A stretch of DNA of 58,338 bases from Fictibacillus nanhaiensis (lineage in GTDB: Bacteria > Bacillota > Bacilli > Bacillales > Fictibacillaceae): NCBI GenBank assembly GCA_016401345.1, contig JAEACG010000011.1, positions 1-58,338 of the forward strand, given 5' to 3'. The position numbers were made by a program, and so were the translations under genes. Shown piece after piece: positions 1 through 8,834 of the stretch. Under the pieces are notes generated by a model. The model worked only from the letters and a program-made list of their open reading frames with translations, did not search any database and was not told the DNA's origin. Numbering within the stretch: position 1 is the stretch's first letter; each line of letters starts with the position of its first letter.

Positions 1-8
1 CATGATAG

Positions 9-125
<117 letters not shown>

Positions 126-131
126 AATGAG

Positions 132-163
132 GAAGATGGATGAAAATCCATCTTCTTTTTTTG
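132..163 (+). terminator. terminator of the upstream rRNA operon
   Basis: A 9-bp stem GAAGATGGA/TCCATCTTC with a short loop is followed by a T-run, 6 bases after the end of 5S rRNA. Confidence 0.9.
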
Positions 164-324
164 TGTTTTTTAAAAAGATAGAAAAGAAAAAAGGTGGCTT
201 GGCGGTTGCCAAACTTCTGATTATGGAGGCTGGGGATGGAAGGCTCGAGCTCGGGGGTATAGCGCTTGGATCAGGCTGAGAGCGGTTGTCGAGATTTAGC
301 GAACGACCTATATTTTTGCTTTTA

Positions 325-407
325 GACTTAATAGAGGTCCGTTCCGACTTAATTCGCTCTCATTTTGACTTAATTTTTCTAATTTAGACTTAATTAGAGC
401 AGGAGAT
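325..407. repeat. phased short-unit array E (four units, GACTTAAT core)
   Basis: Four units begin with GACTTAAT at 325, 346, 367 and 387 (steps 21, 21, 20). The eight-base core is identical in all four; the other 12-13 bases of each unit are unrelated. The one 20-bp step follows a T-run. It lies 162 bp after the rRNA terminator. This is one of five arrays of the same layout in the window. Confidence 0.8.
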
Positions 408-1009
408 ACCCATAGTGGTATTCGCGGGACGCACTCTTTAACGCTTCAAACGATCTCAAAACCCTCAAAATACGAAGAAGATGGCCAAGAGCCATCTTCC
501 ACCTCGCGATATTCTTCAGCAAAAGCTCCAAAATCCATCCTAAAAGCCCCTCAAGCAGCTCCGACAACCATCATCCAAGCCAAAAACCCACTTAAACACC
601 TCAGCAAATCCCCTAATCAGCTCTCCCCATCACCCCAACCGCACACAATTACGAGGTAAACTGCTTTTTATACGAGTTAATTCTGAAAATATCCTTAAAA
701 CTTCATCATAATTCCGTAGATAAACCTTATTATCCGATTTTCAACAAACAAACTTTACCACTAGTTAGGACGGCTACAAGCTACCACACGCTATAATCTG
801 CCCAAAACCCGCCAAACCCTCAAAACCTCCCGAAAAGCAAATTATTTGCTTATCCAGCACATCAAATAGTTTTAAACCGCGTCACAGGGGGGATTAATGG
901 ACCATGAAGGCGCGAACTTGGTTTATTTTCATGAATTGAATGAAGACAGACACAACAAAGCCCAGAGTCTCATACATTTTATAGAGTATCCAAAATAATC
1001 TGAATAGAC
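408..1009. other. gene-free spacer between array E and csfB
   Basis: No convincing reading frame was found on either strand. A 9-bp perfect hairpin GAAGATGGC/GCCATCTTC sits at 476-498 without a T-run. From about 500 to 660 the + strand is rich in C and poor in G, opposite to the surrounding genes. A weak, degenerate 21-bp periodicity may exist at 669-752. B. subtilis has xpaC and yaaN near here (after csfB); they are absent from this window. Confidence 0.6.
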
Positions 1010-1039
1010 GTATATGAATAAATAATTCTGGCTACAATG
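1010..1039 (+). promoter_or_regulatory. sigma-F promoter of csfB
   Basis: GTATA at 1010-1014, a 15-base spacer, then GGCTACAATG at 1030-1039. This matches the sigma-F consensus (GYATA, N15, GGNNANANTW) at all but the final base. csfB is a known sigma-F gene in B. subtilis. The start of transcription would fall just upstream of the GGAGGTGG ribosome binding site. Confidence 0.75.
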
Positions 1040-1059
1040 GCAATTATGGAGGTGGAAGA

Positions 1060-1254
1060 ATGAAAGCGACACGACAGTACGGGGAAATTTGTATGGTATG
1101 TGAAGAGAAGAAAGATCGAGGATTACACATTCTTCATCAGTTTATTTGCCAAGAATGTGAGCATAAAATTCTGACCGCGAAAACCAATGACGAATATTAT
1201 AAACATTACTTATCACAACTAAGAAAATTAAAGTTAGTAAATGCGTCTTCATAA
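1060..1254 (+). CDS. csfB: anti-sigma-G factor Gin (CsfB)
   Basis: A 64-residue protein, the same length as B. subtilis CsfB/Gin, with the two zinc-binding CxxC pairs at C11/C14 and C30/C33. In B. subtilis Gin binds sigma-G and keeps it inactive during early forespore development and in the mother cell. The ATG follows GGAGGTGG at 1048-1055. It is a single-gene unit between a sigma-F promoter and a strong terminator, which agrees with forespore expression. Position directly after an rRNA operon is also conserved. Overall identity is moderate, as usual for this fast-evolving protein, so the call rests on length, zinc motif, promoter and synteny. Confidence 0.88.
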   Translation: MKATRQYGEICMVCEEKKDRGLHILHQFICQECEHKILTAKTNDEYYKHYLSQLRKLKLVNASS

Positions 1255-1256
1255 GA

Positions 1257-1286
1257 AAACAGGCTGTTCGTCAGCCTGTTTTTTTG
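1257..1286 (+). terminator. csfB terminator
   Basis: Stem AACAGGCTG/CAGCCTGTT, loop TTCGT, then a T-run, beginning three bases after the csfB stop. Confidence 0.9.
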
Positions 1287-1374
1287 TTGCTGTAAATTCG
1301 TAGGAAGGGAAACTGTGATAGAATAAAGATAGCAATCAAAGCAAAAAATGTTTGAAAAATAAAGGAATTATGTG

Positions 1375-2799
1375 ATGAAATATGCACCGCTTTACGAAGC
1401 ATTAATTAATCATGGTCGTACAAATAAATGGTCTTTTCACGTACCAGGACATAAGAACGGACACATTTTTGAAGAGAAGGCTAGAGCCCACTTTCAATCT
1501 GTTTTACCGTTTGATGTTACTGAGCTTTTAGGACTTGATGACCTGCATCACCCTGAAGGTGTGATCTTAGAGGCACAAGAGCTGTTAGCTTCCTACTACA
1601 AAGTGAAGCAAAGCTTTTTTTTAGTAAATGGAAGCACTTGTGGCAATCATGCGATGATCCTTTCTTCATTTAATGATGATGATATCGTACTTGTACAACG
1701 GAACTGTCATAAGTCTGTGCTGAATGGATTAGAGCTGGCTGGTGTTACTCCAGTTTTTCTTCATACCGAATTGGATGAAGAGGGAGGATATCCTTTAGGT
1801 GTGGATCTTCAAACGGTCAAACAAGCGGTTGAGAATTATCCACATGTGAAAGGTATCATTCTAACTAACCCTACTTATTATGGAATGCAGCAAGACATTC
1901 AAGAAATTGCTGATTTTATACATAGTTTGGGTGGTGTTGTATTAGTCGATGAAGCTCATGGAGCACATTTCGGATTAAAGGATATGCCGATCAGCTCGAT
2001 ACATAAAGGGGCAGATATGGTTGTGCAATCTGCGCATAAGACTCTCCCTGCACTGACAATGGGCGCTTATTTACATGTAAACAGCGAACGAGTGGATATT
2101 CACCGATTAAAACATGCACTGCAGTTGGTGCAGTCTAGCTCTCCATCCTATCTGATCATGGCTTCACTCGATCTTAGCCGACTATACCTTGAAAATTTGA
2201 GCAGCGTTGAGATCAAACGTATTTTGTCTCAATCTGAAGAACTAAGAATGTATATCGAGTCTCTTCCTCATCTTAAGGTTATGAAAGCTCCAGGTCGCTA
2301 TCAGCTTGATCCATTAAAGATTACCGTTCAGTCAGATAGGGAAATATCAGGATATGAGCTTCAGGAATTATTTGAAAAAGAAGGATTGTATACAGAGTTG
2401 GCAGATGACAGAAATGTCTTATTTGTAATGCCGCTAGGTCCGCTAAATGATACGAAGGACTTGCAAAAGGTAATTAAAAAGATATCAGATCAGCTCGCTC
2501 TTTATGATAAGAGACAACGAACGGATCAATTTCTAAAAGGGTTGTCGCCAGTGAGCAGATTATCACTTTCTTATAGAGAAATGAGAGGGTTACAAGCAAG
2601 ACCTCAGTCGATAAAGGATTCAGAAGGAAAGGTTGCAGCAGAAGCTGTTATTCCCTATCCCCCAGGAATTCCACTTGTTGCAAAAGGAGAACAAATTACT
2701 TCGAAACATATAGAAGCGTATTCTTCATTAAAAAAGAAGGGTGCTCGGTTCCAAGGAATTACCGAGGACCAAATGATATATGTTTTTGATCATAGGTAA
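1375..2799 (+). CDS. yaaO: Orn/Lys/Arg-type PLP decarboxylase (YaaO family)
   Basis: A 474-residue fold-type I PLP enzyme of the bacterial ornithine/lysine/arginine decarboxylase family. The motif SAHKT gives the Schiff-base lysine at about K222, with the conserved DEAHGAH aspartate about 30 residues before it. The family removes the carboxyl group of a basic amino acid to give a polyamine precursor; the substrate of YaaO is not established and cannot be read from the sequence. The small C-terminal decarboxylase domain is present (PYPPGIP near residue 420). ATG 1375 is preferred over GTG 1372 because AAAGGA (1361-1366) then sits 8 bases upstream. It lies 12 bases before tmk, as in B. subtilis. 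Confidence 0.88.
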   Translation: MKYAPLYEALINHGRTNKWSFHVPGHKNGHIFEEKARAHFQSVLPFDVTELLGLDDLHHPEGVILEAQELLASYYKVKQSFFLVNGSTCGNHAMILSSFNDDDIVLVQRNCHKSVLNGLELAGVTPVFLHTELDEEGGYPLGVDLQTVKQAVENYPHVKGIILTNPTYYGMQQDIQEIADFIHSLGGVVLVDEAHGAHFGLKDMPISSIHKGADMVVQSAHKTLPALTMGAYLHVNSERVDIHRLKHALQLVQSSSPSYLIMASLDLSRLYLENLSSVEIKRILSQSEELRMYIESLPHLKVMKAPGRYQLDPLKITVQSDREISGYELQELFEKEGLYTELADDRNVLFVMPLGPLNDTKDLQKVIKKISDQLALYDKRQRTDQFLKGLSPVSRLSLSYREMRGLQARPQSIKDSEGKVAAEAVIPYPPGIPLVAKGEQITSKHIEAYSSLKKKGARFQGITEDQMIYVFDHR

Positions 2800-2811
2800 G
2801 GGGCAGTAATT

Positions 2812-3456
2812 GTGAAAGGTTTATTTATAACTTTAGAAGGGCCGGACGGGTCAGGAAAAACAACACAGATCGAGAAGGTTGCTGAGTATTTACGAAAGCA
2901 TCAGGTGGATTTTATCCAAACGCGTGAACCAGGCGGTACAAGTATCAGCGATAAAATACGAGCACTTGTCTTAGATCCAGAGCATAAAGAAATGCATGAT
3001 CTAACAGAGGTTCTGCTTTATGCGGCTTCGCGTGCACAGCATGTACATGAAAAAATCATTCCTGCATTAGAGGAAGGAAAAATCGTACTGTGTGATCGAT
3101 TTGTTGATGCGTCGCTTGCCTACCAAGGGTTTGGTCTTGGTGTGGGTGAAGAACGTGTGCTTCAAGTTAATAACATTGCAACGAGTGGACTTGTTCCCAA
3201 CCGCAGTTATTTTGTAGATGTATCACCGCAAGTTGGAAAAGAGCGAATGAAAGCTCGCTATGGAACAGAGAACTTAGACAGAATCGAGCAAAAAGATCTT
3301 TCTTATCATGAGCGAGTGAGAGAAGGATTTGCTGAAATCTTTTCAAGACAAGCTGATCGAATCGTTCGAATTAATGGTGAACAGAGTCCTGATGCAGTGT
3401 TTGAAGAAATCGTAAAGGATTTAGATCAACTTTTATCGAATCATAAGAAAAAGTAG
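2812..3456 (+). CDS. tmk: thymidylate kinase
   Basis: 214 residues. It phosphorylates dTMP to dTDP for DNA synthesis, in the cytoplasm. The P-loop GPDGSGKTT is at residues 10-18, REPGG at 38-42 and the DRF motif at 95-97, all diagnostic for bacterial thymidylate kinases. The start is GTG preceded by AAGGGGCAG; no in-frame ATG fits. It sits between yaaO and darA, followed after 15 bases by darA, so tmk-darA-yaaR-holB-ricT-yabA is probably one operon. Confidence 0.96.
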   Translation: MKGLFITLEGPDGSGKTTQIEKVAEYLRKHQVDFIQTREPGGTSISDKIRALVLDPEHKEMHDLTEVLLYAASRAQHVHEKIIPALEEGKIVLCDRFVDASLAYQGFGLGVGEERVLQVNNIATSGLVPNRSYFVDVSPQVGKERMKARYGTENLDRIEQKDLSYHERVREGFAEIFSRQADRIVRINGEQSPDAVFEEIVKDLDQLLSNHKKK

Positions 3457-3801
<345 letters not shown>

Positions 3802-3819
3802 ATATATTGAGGGGTTATT

Positions 3820-4260
3820 ATGAAAATTGGCCAAGATATAAGACCCATTCTGGATACGAAACAAAACGATGGAAAGATCGGGAAAAAGCCGTCTCTTTCA
3901 TTTGGTGAAGCGGTATCCAAACAAAGTGAGAAATTACATTCTGAACAGTTAACAAGACTGTTAGGTGATATAGAAAATCAAGGCAAGAGACTGCTTCAAT
4001 CACAAACGGTACGAGATCTGCAGCTATATAAAAACTTGGTTCAACGCTTCGTAAAAGAAGCCGTTGATTTCGGTATGCAGCTTAAGCAGAACAAAAGCTG
4101 GAACGAACAAGGCAGATCACGCACCCTTAAACTTGTAAAAGAAGTAGATGAACATTTGATTCAGCTAACAGAAGCCGTTCTCAGTCAAGAGAAGGATTCG
4201 ATCACTCTGCTTGATCGAATCGGAGAAATAAAAGGTTTGCTAGTTAATTTATATACGTAG
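3820..4260 (+). CDS. yaaR: YaaR family protein (DUF327)
   Basis: 146 residues of mostly helical, charged sequence with no signal peptide or membrane segment. It matches YaaR by size, position between darA and holB, and the C-terminal stretch with LxLVKEVDEHL. The function is not established. GAGGGG precedes the ATG by 5 bases. It is followed 14 bases later by holB, so it is co-transcribed with the replication genes. Confidence 0.85.
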   Translation: MKIGQDIRPILDTKQNDGKIGKKPSLSFGEAVSKQSEKLHSEQLTRLLGDIENQGKRLLQSQTVRDLQLYKNLVQRFVKEAVDFGMQLKQNKSWNEQGRSRTLKLVKEVDEHLIQLTEAVLSQEKDSITLLDRIGEIKGLLVNLYT

Positions 4261-4274
4261 TAGGTGAGTACGAT

Positions 4275-5264
4275 ATGGTGAGCTGGGAAGAGTGCAGCAA
4301 AACACAGCCTCGAGTTGTGAAATTATTAAAAAACAGTATACGAAAACAGCGCCTTGCTCATGCATATATTTTTGAAGGGGCTCATGGGACAGGAAAGATG
4401 GCGACTGCAACGGTTCTTGCTAAAACGTTTCTTTGCAGAAATAGTGAGGATGGAAACCCTTGTGAAAGCTGTCCGAACTGCAAGAGGATCACATCTGGCA
4501 ACCACCCTGATGTGCATATCATCGCACCAGATGGCCAAAACATTAAGATCGACCAGATAAGAGGACTTCAAAAAGAGTTTGCATACAGTGGGATGGAGTC
4601 TTCGAAAAAGGTTTACATTATTGAGCATGCTGATAAGATGACCGTTCAGGCGGCGAACAGCCTCTTAAAGTTTTTAGAAGAGCCAGGAAACGATACGATC
4701 GCACTTCTTTTAACAGAACAGGTCCATCGTCTGCTTGATACGATCCGTTCGCGAGCACAGACATTAACCTTTTCACCCCTTCCCCCACAAGGGATTTTAG
4801 AAAAATTACTACAAGACGATATTCCAAAACCGGTAGCCATGTTAGCGTCCTCTCTGACTTCGGATTATGCGGAAGCACTCGAAATTTGTAGGGAAGAGTG
4901 GTTTGCACAAGCAAGAGCCAAAGTGATACAATTAACGGAGGACTTGAGGCTCCGGCCTGATTACTGTCTTGTTGTACTGCAAGATCAGTATTTAAGTTTT
5001 TTTAAAGAAAAAGATCAGCTACGTTTAGCTTTAAACCTACTTTTGATCTGGTATCGAGATCTTTTATCTATACATTTATCAAACTCGGAAAACGTTGTGT
5101 TTTTCGATCAGCTTCAAGCATTAGAGCAGCAGGCTCTTCACACTTCGCAAAAAAAGACGGGTGAAGCCCTGCAAGCGATACTGACTGCTCAAGCTAGACT
5201 CAGGAGCAACGTCAGCCCCTTGATGGTGATGGAGCAGTTGGTTTTACGATTACGGGAGGGATAA
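4275..5264 (+). CDS. holB: DNA polymerase III delta-prime subunit
   Basis: 329 residues. It is the delta-prime clamp-loader subunit that helps place the beta clamp on DNA. The AAA+ domain has a zinc module with C54, C63, C66 and C69, typical of delta-prime/DnaX. The P-loop region is GAHGTGKM (35-42): the usual Thr/Ser after the lysine is Met, fitting a subunit that need not hydrolyse ATP. The sensor-1 region LLKFLEEPG and the SRA(Q) arginine-finger-like motif at about residue 158 are present. GTAGGTGAG lies upstream of the ATG. ricT follows after 4 bases. Confidence 0.94.
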   Translation: MVSWEECSKTQPRVVKLLKNSIRKQRLAHAYIFEGAHGTGKMATATVLAKTFLCRNSEDGNPCESCPNCKRITSGNHPDVHIIAPDGQNIKIDQIRGLQKEFAYSGMESSKKVYIIEHADKMTVQAANSLLKFLEEPGNDTIALLLTEQVHRLLDTIRSRAQTLTFSPLPPQGILEKLLQDDIPKPVAMLASSLTSDYAEALEICREEWFAQARAKVIQLTEDLRLRPDYCLVVLQDQYLSFFKEKDQLRLALNLLLIWYRDLLSIHLSNSENVVFFDQLQALEQQALHTSQKKTGEALQAILTAQARLRSNVSPLMVMEQLVLRLREG

Positions 5265-5268
5265 AACC

Positions 5269-6099
5269 TTGTATGAGGTAGTGGGAATCCGCTTTAAAAA
5301 AGCGGGTAAAGTATATTATTTCGACCCCGGCGACCTTGAAGTGAAAAAAGACGCGTTTGTCATTGTGGAAACAGCGCGTGGAATAGAATATGGCAAGGTA
5401 GTTATCGATAAGAAACTAGTCGGGGAGAATGATGTTGTTCTTCCTTTAAAAAAAGTCGTTCGGCTCGCGACACAGAAGGACATATTGTCTGTAGAAGAAA
5501 ATAAAGCAGCCGCTAAGGAAGCGTTTCAAAGTTGTGAGGAAAAAATCATCGAGCATAAGCTAGATATGAAGCTTGTCGATGTTGAATATACGTTTGATCG
5601 TAACAAGATTATCTTTTATTTCACAGCTGACGGAAGAATCGATTTCCGGGAGTTGGTTAAAGACCTGGCTTCTATCTTCCGTACTAGAATCGAACTCAGG
5701 CAGATCGGTGTTAGGGACGAGGCGAAGATGCTTGGCGGAATAGGTCCGTGTGGCCGAATGCTTTGCTGTTCAACGTTCCTTGGAGATTTTGAACCAGTAT
5801 CGATTAAAATGGCAAAAGATCAGAACCTTTCTTTGAACCCTGCTAAAATTTCAGGGCTTTGCGGCCGTTTGATGTGTTGTTTGAAGTATGAGAACGACTA
5901 TTATGAAGAAGCTAAAGAAGAAATGCCTGATGTTGGTGAAGAGATTATGACCCCTCATGGTGTTGGTCGCGTTGTCGGCTTGAACTTGCTAGAGAAGGTC
6001 ATCCAAGTGAACATTCCAGCTATGGAAAGAACGACAGAGTTCACTTTGGACGAGCTCGCTGGTAAGAGAGAGGAATTATTCAGTCAGGCCACAGAGTAA
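5269..6099 (+). CDS. ricT: RicT (YaaT), PSP1-domain Fe-S protein
   Basis: 276 residues. With RicA and RicF it forms a complex that carries [4Fe-4S] clusters, affects RNase Y-dependent mRNA processing and promotes the sporulation phosphorelay in B. subtilis. The six cysteines of the PSP1 domain are visible: C161, C166, C167 in GPCGRMLCC and C198, C203, C204 in GLCGRLMCC. The start is TTG 5269, 8 bases after GGGAGGG, giving the family N-terminus MYxVxGxRFKKAG. It lies 4 bases after holB. Confidence 0.94.
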   Translation: MYEVVGIRFKKAGKVYYFDPGDLEVKKDAFVIVETARGIEYGKVVIDKKLVGENDVVLPLKKVVRLATQKDILSVEENKAAAKEAFQSCEEKIIEHKLDMKLVDVEYTFDRNKIIFYFTADGRIDFRELVKDLASIFRTRIELRQIGVRDEAKMLGGIGPCGRMLCCSTFLGDFEPVSIKMAKDQNLSLNPAKISGLCGRLMCCLKYENDYYEEAKEEMPDVGEEIMTPHGVGRVVGLNLLEKVIQVNIPAMERTTEFTLDELAGKREELFSQATE

Positions 6100-6114
6100 A
6101 AAGAGGTGGAATTC

Positions 6115-6468
6115 GTGGAAAAGAAAACAATATTTTCCCGCGTAGTACAGATGGAAGAGCAAATCACGGTGCTGTCAAAGCAACTGGAAGATTTCAAGAC
6201 TCATTTGGCTGCACTAATTGAAGAAAACCACCATCTCGTGATGGAAAATGAAAATCTGCGAAACAAGCTGAATGCCGATCATAAACGGAGTTCTGTTAAA
6301 AAGTCTGTAGCCTCTAAAGCCAAAAAGGAACCTACTGATATAGGTGAAGGTTATGATAACCTGGCGCGGCTCTACCAAGAAGGATTCCACATTTGCAACC
6401 TTCATTATGGCAGTGTACGCTCAGAGGGAGATTGTTTGTTTTGTCTTTCATTTTTAAATAAGAAATAA
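6115..6468 (+). CDS. yabA: replication initiation control protein YabA
   Basis: 117 residues. YabA bridges DnaA and the beta clamp and restrains re-initiation of replication. It has an N-terminal coiled coil (about 1-60, leucine-rich, LEEN-type) for tetramerisation and a C-terminal zinc-binding segment with C94, C107 and C110 in the conserved [24 protein letters not shown] place the start at GTG 6115: an upstream GTG at 6106 falls inside the SD AAGAGGTGG (6100-6108), and homologues begin at the equivalent of 6115. It is the last gene before a terminator. Confidence 0.93.
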   Translation: MEKKTIFSRVVQMEEQITVLSKQLEDFKTHLAALIEENHHLVMENENLRNKLNADHKRSSVKKSVASKAKKEPTDIGEGYDNLARLYQEGFHICNLHYGSVRSEGDCLFCLSFLNKK

Positions 6469-6469
6469 A

Positions 6470-6499
6470 CGCCTTTCCAAATGGGAAGGCTTCTTTTTA
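6470..6499 (+). terminator. yabA operon terminator
   Basis: Stem GCCTTTCC/GGGAAGGC followed by TTCTTTTTA, starting right after the yabA stop. Confidence 0.88.
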
Positions 6500-6629
6500 T
6501 ATGGCAGTGTTTGTGCGTAACTTAGTCTGGCTGTAATTGTGCGGCAGGCAGCGAACTCCTGAAAGGTGAACATTATTCATATCGGGGTATACGAGAGGAA
6601 GTAGCTTGCGGAATTTGTCGACGATTGTA

Positions 6630-6734
6630 GAATCGCGGATAAACGATAAAAACTTTTGGATTGAGAGCCAAAACTCGTGGATAAACGGCCGAAACTTCTG
6701 GATTGGAGCCAAAAACTTCTGGATTGGACGAGCA
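6630..6734. repeat. phased 21-bp array B (five units)
   Basis: Five contiguous 21-bp units start at 6630, 6651, 6672, 6693 and 6714. GGAT is invariant at unit positions 8-11 and four units begin AACT; two consecutive units share the 15-base start AACTTCTGGATTGGA. Because 21 is a multiple of three, an open frame crosses the array and reads as a seven-residue repeat (NFWIxxx), but there is no SD for it and I do not call it a gene. It lies 131 bp after the yabA terminator and about 110 bp before trmN6. Confidence 0.85.
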
Positions 6735-6847
6735 AAATACCCACCTAAGTATACATACATGACCAGTTTCAGGTTCAGTTTCCACAGCTGTAAATCAAAA
6801 AACATTAAAAACTCTACCTATTATATAGAAGAAAGAGAGGGAAGACT

Positions 6848-7597
6848 GTGAGTGATCTAATACAAGATGAACGGATTGATTTTTTAGTACATGAAGACTT
6901 AAAAATCATACAAAGTCCCTCTGTTTTTTCTTTTTCACTAGATGCCGTTTTATTAAGTCGTTTCGCATGGGTTCCAATTCAAAAGGGTAAGATCATTGAT
7001 CTGTGTAGTGGTAACGGTGCAGTTGCTCTTTTGTTAAGCAAGCGGTCAAAAGCACAGATTACTGGAGTAGAAATTCAGGAAAGATTACACAGTATGGCCA
7101 CGAGAAGTGTAGCGTTAAACCATTTGGAGGAACAGGTTCAGATGGACTTGGCAGATATTAAAGACGCTCCAGCTAGATATGGTTATGGTTCGTTCGATGC
7201 CCTCACTTGCAATCCACCGTACTTTGCATCTGCACATGAAGAAGATTTTAATCAGAATGAACACCTAGCAATCGCGCGTCACGAAATACATTGTTCGCTA
7301 GAAGATGTTATCCGGGTAAGCAGCCAACTCGTGAAACAAGGCGGAAAAGTTGCTATGGTTCACCGGCCGAACAGGCTCATGGAAATTTTAGCTTATATGA
7401 GACAATATAAACTTGAACCAAAGAAGCTGCAGCTCATCTATCCGAAAGCAGGTAGTGAAGCTAATATGCTTTTAATAGAAGGAATGAAGAACGGTAAACC
7501 CGATCTGCACATTCTGCCTCCTGTAACGGTCTATGGGGAAGACGGCCAATACACCGAGCAATTAAAAAAGATGTTCTATGGCGAAGATGGAAAATAA
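6848..7597 (+). CDS. trmN6: tRNA1(Val) adenine-37 N6-methyltransferase (YabB)
   Basis: 249 residues, class I SAM methyltransferase. The SAM-binding motif [13 protein letters not shown] starts at residue 51 and the adenine-N6 catalytic motif NPPY is at 122-125. The family methylates A37 of tRNA1(Val) in E. coli (TrmN6); for Bacillus YabB the same role is inferred. GTG 6848 follows GAGAGGGA by 5 bases. It overlaps the next gene and starts the cluster trmN6-yazA-rsmI, as in B. subtilis yabB-yazA-yabC. Confidence 0.88.
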   Translation: MSDLIQDERIDFLVHEDLKIIQSPSVFSFSLDAVLLSRFAWVPIQKGKIIDLCSGNGAVALLLSKRSKAQITGVEIQERLHSMATRSVALNHLEEQVQMDLADIKDAPARYGYGSFDALTCNPPYFASAHEEDFNQNEHLAIARHEIHCSLEDVIRVSSQLVKQGGKVAMVHRPNRLMEILAYMRQYKLEPKKLQLIYPKAGSEANMLLIEGMKNGKPDLHILPPVTVYGEDGQYTEQLKKMFYGEDGK

Positions 7598-7874
7598 CAA
7601 GCATTATATATATATTCTGGAATGTAAAGACGGAAGCTATTACACAGGCTATACAAATGATATAGAAAAGCGTCTCAAAAAACATGAAGAAGGAAAAGGC
7701 GCAAAGTATACAAGAGGAAGAGGGCCTTTAAAGCTCGTCTTTCAAGCGGTCTTTTCTACTAAACAAGAAGCGATGCGCATGGAGTTTGCTGTAAAGAAGC
7801 TTAGCCGTGCTCAAAAAGAACGATTGATAAAAGAGGGAAGTGTTTCGTATGTGGCAGCAAAAGAGCTACAGTAA
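7578..7874 (+). CDS. yazA: GIY-YIG nuclease-superfamily protein YazA
   Basis: 98 residues with the single GIY-YIG domain of the UPF0213 family: HYIYIL at 9-14 stands for GIY and YYTGYTND at 21-28 for YIG, followed by the [17 protein letters not shown] block. The domain is a nuclease fold, but no cellular role is established for this family. The start could also be ATG 7587 (MENNKHYI...), which matches homologues equally well; neither has a strong SD and both overlap the end of trmN6, so translation is probably coupled. It overlaps rsmI by 26 bases. Confidence 0.85.
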   Translation: MAKMENNKHYIYILECKDGSYYTGYTNDIEKRLKKHEEGKGAKYTRGRGPLKLVFQAVFSTKQEAMRMEFAVKKLSRAQKERLIKEGSVSYVAAKELQ

Positions 7875-8733
7875 TGATACAGATAGCGGCATGCTGTACT
7901 TAGTTCCAACACCGATCGGCAACCTAGAAGACATGACATATCGCGCGATTCGAATATTAAAAGAATCTGATGTGATCGCAGCAGAGGATACAAGACAAAC
8001 AAAAAAGCTATGCAACCATTTTGAAATCAGCACACCTCTAACAAGCTATCATGATCATAATAAACAGCAGAGCGGGAAGAAGTTGTTAGAAGAATTAAAG
8101 AAAGGAAAACAGATCGCGCTTGTTACAGATGCAGGAATGCCTGGAGTTTCAGACCCTGGTTATGAACTAGTCGTTCAGTGCGTAGAAGAGCGCATACCCG
8201 TTATCCCGTTGCCAGGAGCAAATGCAGCACTGCCTGCCCTTGTGGCATCAGGACTAAATACTGAATTATTTACGTTCTACGGTTTTCTACCACGTGGAAA
8301 AAAAGAAAAAAAGCTAGAGCTTGAAAATCTGAAACGATTTCCATCTACCCTTCTTTTCTATGAAGCACCACACCGTCTAAAAGAAACACTTCAAGCCATG
8401 AGCGGCGTACTAGAAAATCGAAACATCGCTGTCGTTCGTGAACTTACAAAAAAATACGAAGAAATCACTCGTGGAACCTTACAAGAAGTATCAGAGTTCT
8501 TTAGCCAAGGAGACACAGAAATCCGGGGAGAGTTCTGTTTAGTAGTAGAAGGCAGCGGCAATAAAGAGTTCGAAGCAGAAGACGAAGAACAATGGTGGGA
8601 ACCGTTATCCGTAAAAGATCACGTAGAACATTACGTAGAAAAAGGCGAAAAACCAAAAGAAGCCATAAAATTAGCTGCAGTAGACAGAAACGTACCAAAG
8701 CGCGAAGTCTACCAAGAATATCACGGGTTGTAG
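7849..8733 (+). CDS. rsmI: 16S rRNA (cytidine-1402 2'-O)-methyltransferase RsmI
   Basis: 294 residues of the tetrapyrrole-methylase (SAM) fold. It adds the 2'-O-methyl group of m4Cm1402 at the ribosomal P site. The N-terminal LYLVPTPIGNLEDMT, AEDTRQTKKL and the central SDPGYELV and PLPGANAALPAL segments are diagnostic. ATG 7849 is chosen over GTG 7840 because the SD AGAGGGA (7832-7838) directly abuts the GTG but is 10 bases from the ATG. No terminator is evident right after the stop; the next hairpin is the shared one before abrB. Confidence 0.95.
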   Translation: MWQQKSYSNDTDSGMLYLVPTPIGNLEDMTYRAIRILKESDVIAAEDTRQTKKLCNHFEISTPLTSYHDHNKQQSGKKLLEELKKGKQIALVTDAGMPGVSDPGYELVVQCVEERIPVIPLPGANAALPALVASGLNTELFTFYGFLPRGKKEKKLELENLKRFPSTLLFYEAPHRLKETLQAMSGVLENRNIAVVRELTKKYEEITRGTLQEVSEFFSQGDTEIRGEFCLVVEGSGNKEFEAEDEEQWWEPLSVKDHVEHYVEKGEKPKEAIKLAAVDRNVPKREVYQEYHGL

Positions 8734-8834
8734 GCTATATGCTCTCTGACAAAAGATCTTAAAAGTGCGCAGCTTACAATATCAATCACACCTTAAAGCC
8801 CTTAACTTTTTAAGAATTCTTTCTTCATTGAATA

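Noticed and set aside
476-498. Second rRNA-type terminator
   Set aside because: The hairpin GAAGATGGC/GCCATCTTC is stable but lacks a T-run on either strand.
6606-6851. Open frame across array B as a small heptad-repeat protein
   Set aside because: No SD, runs into the trmN6 start in another frame, and the heptad repeat follows from the 21-bp DNA period. Similar frames over arrays A (39750-39965) and C (49399-49617) were rejected for the same reason.
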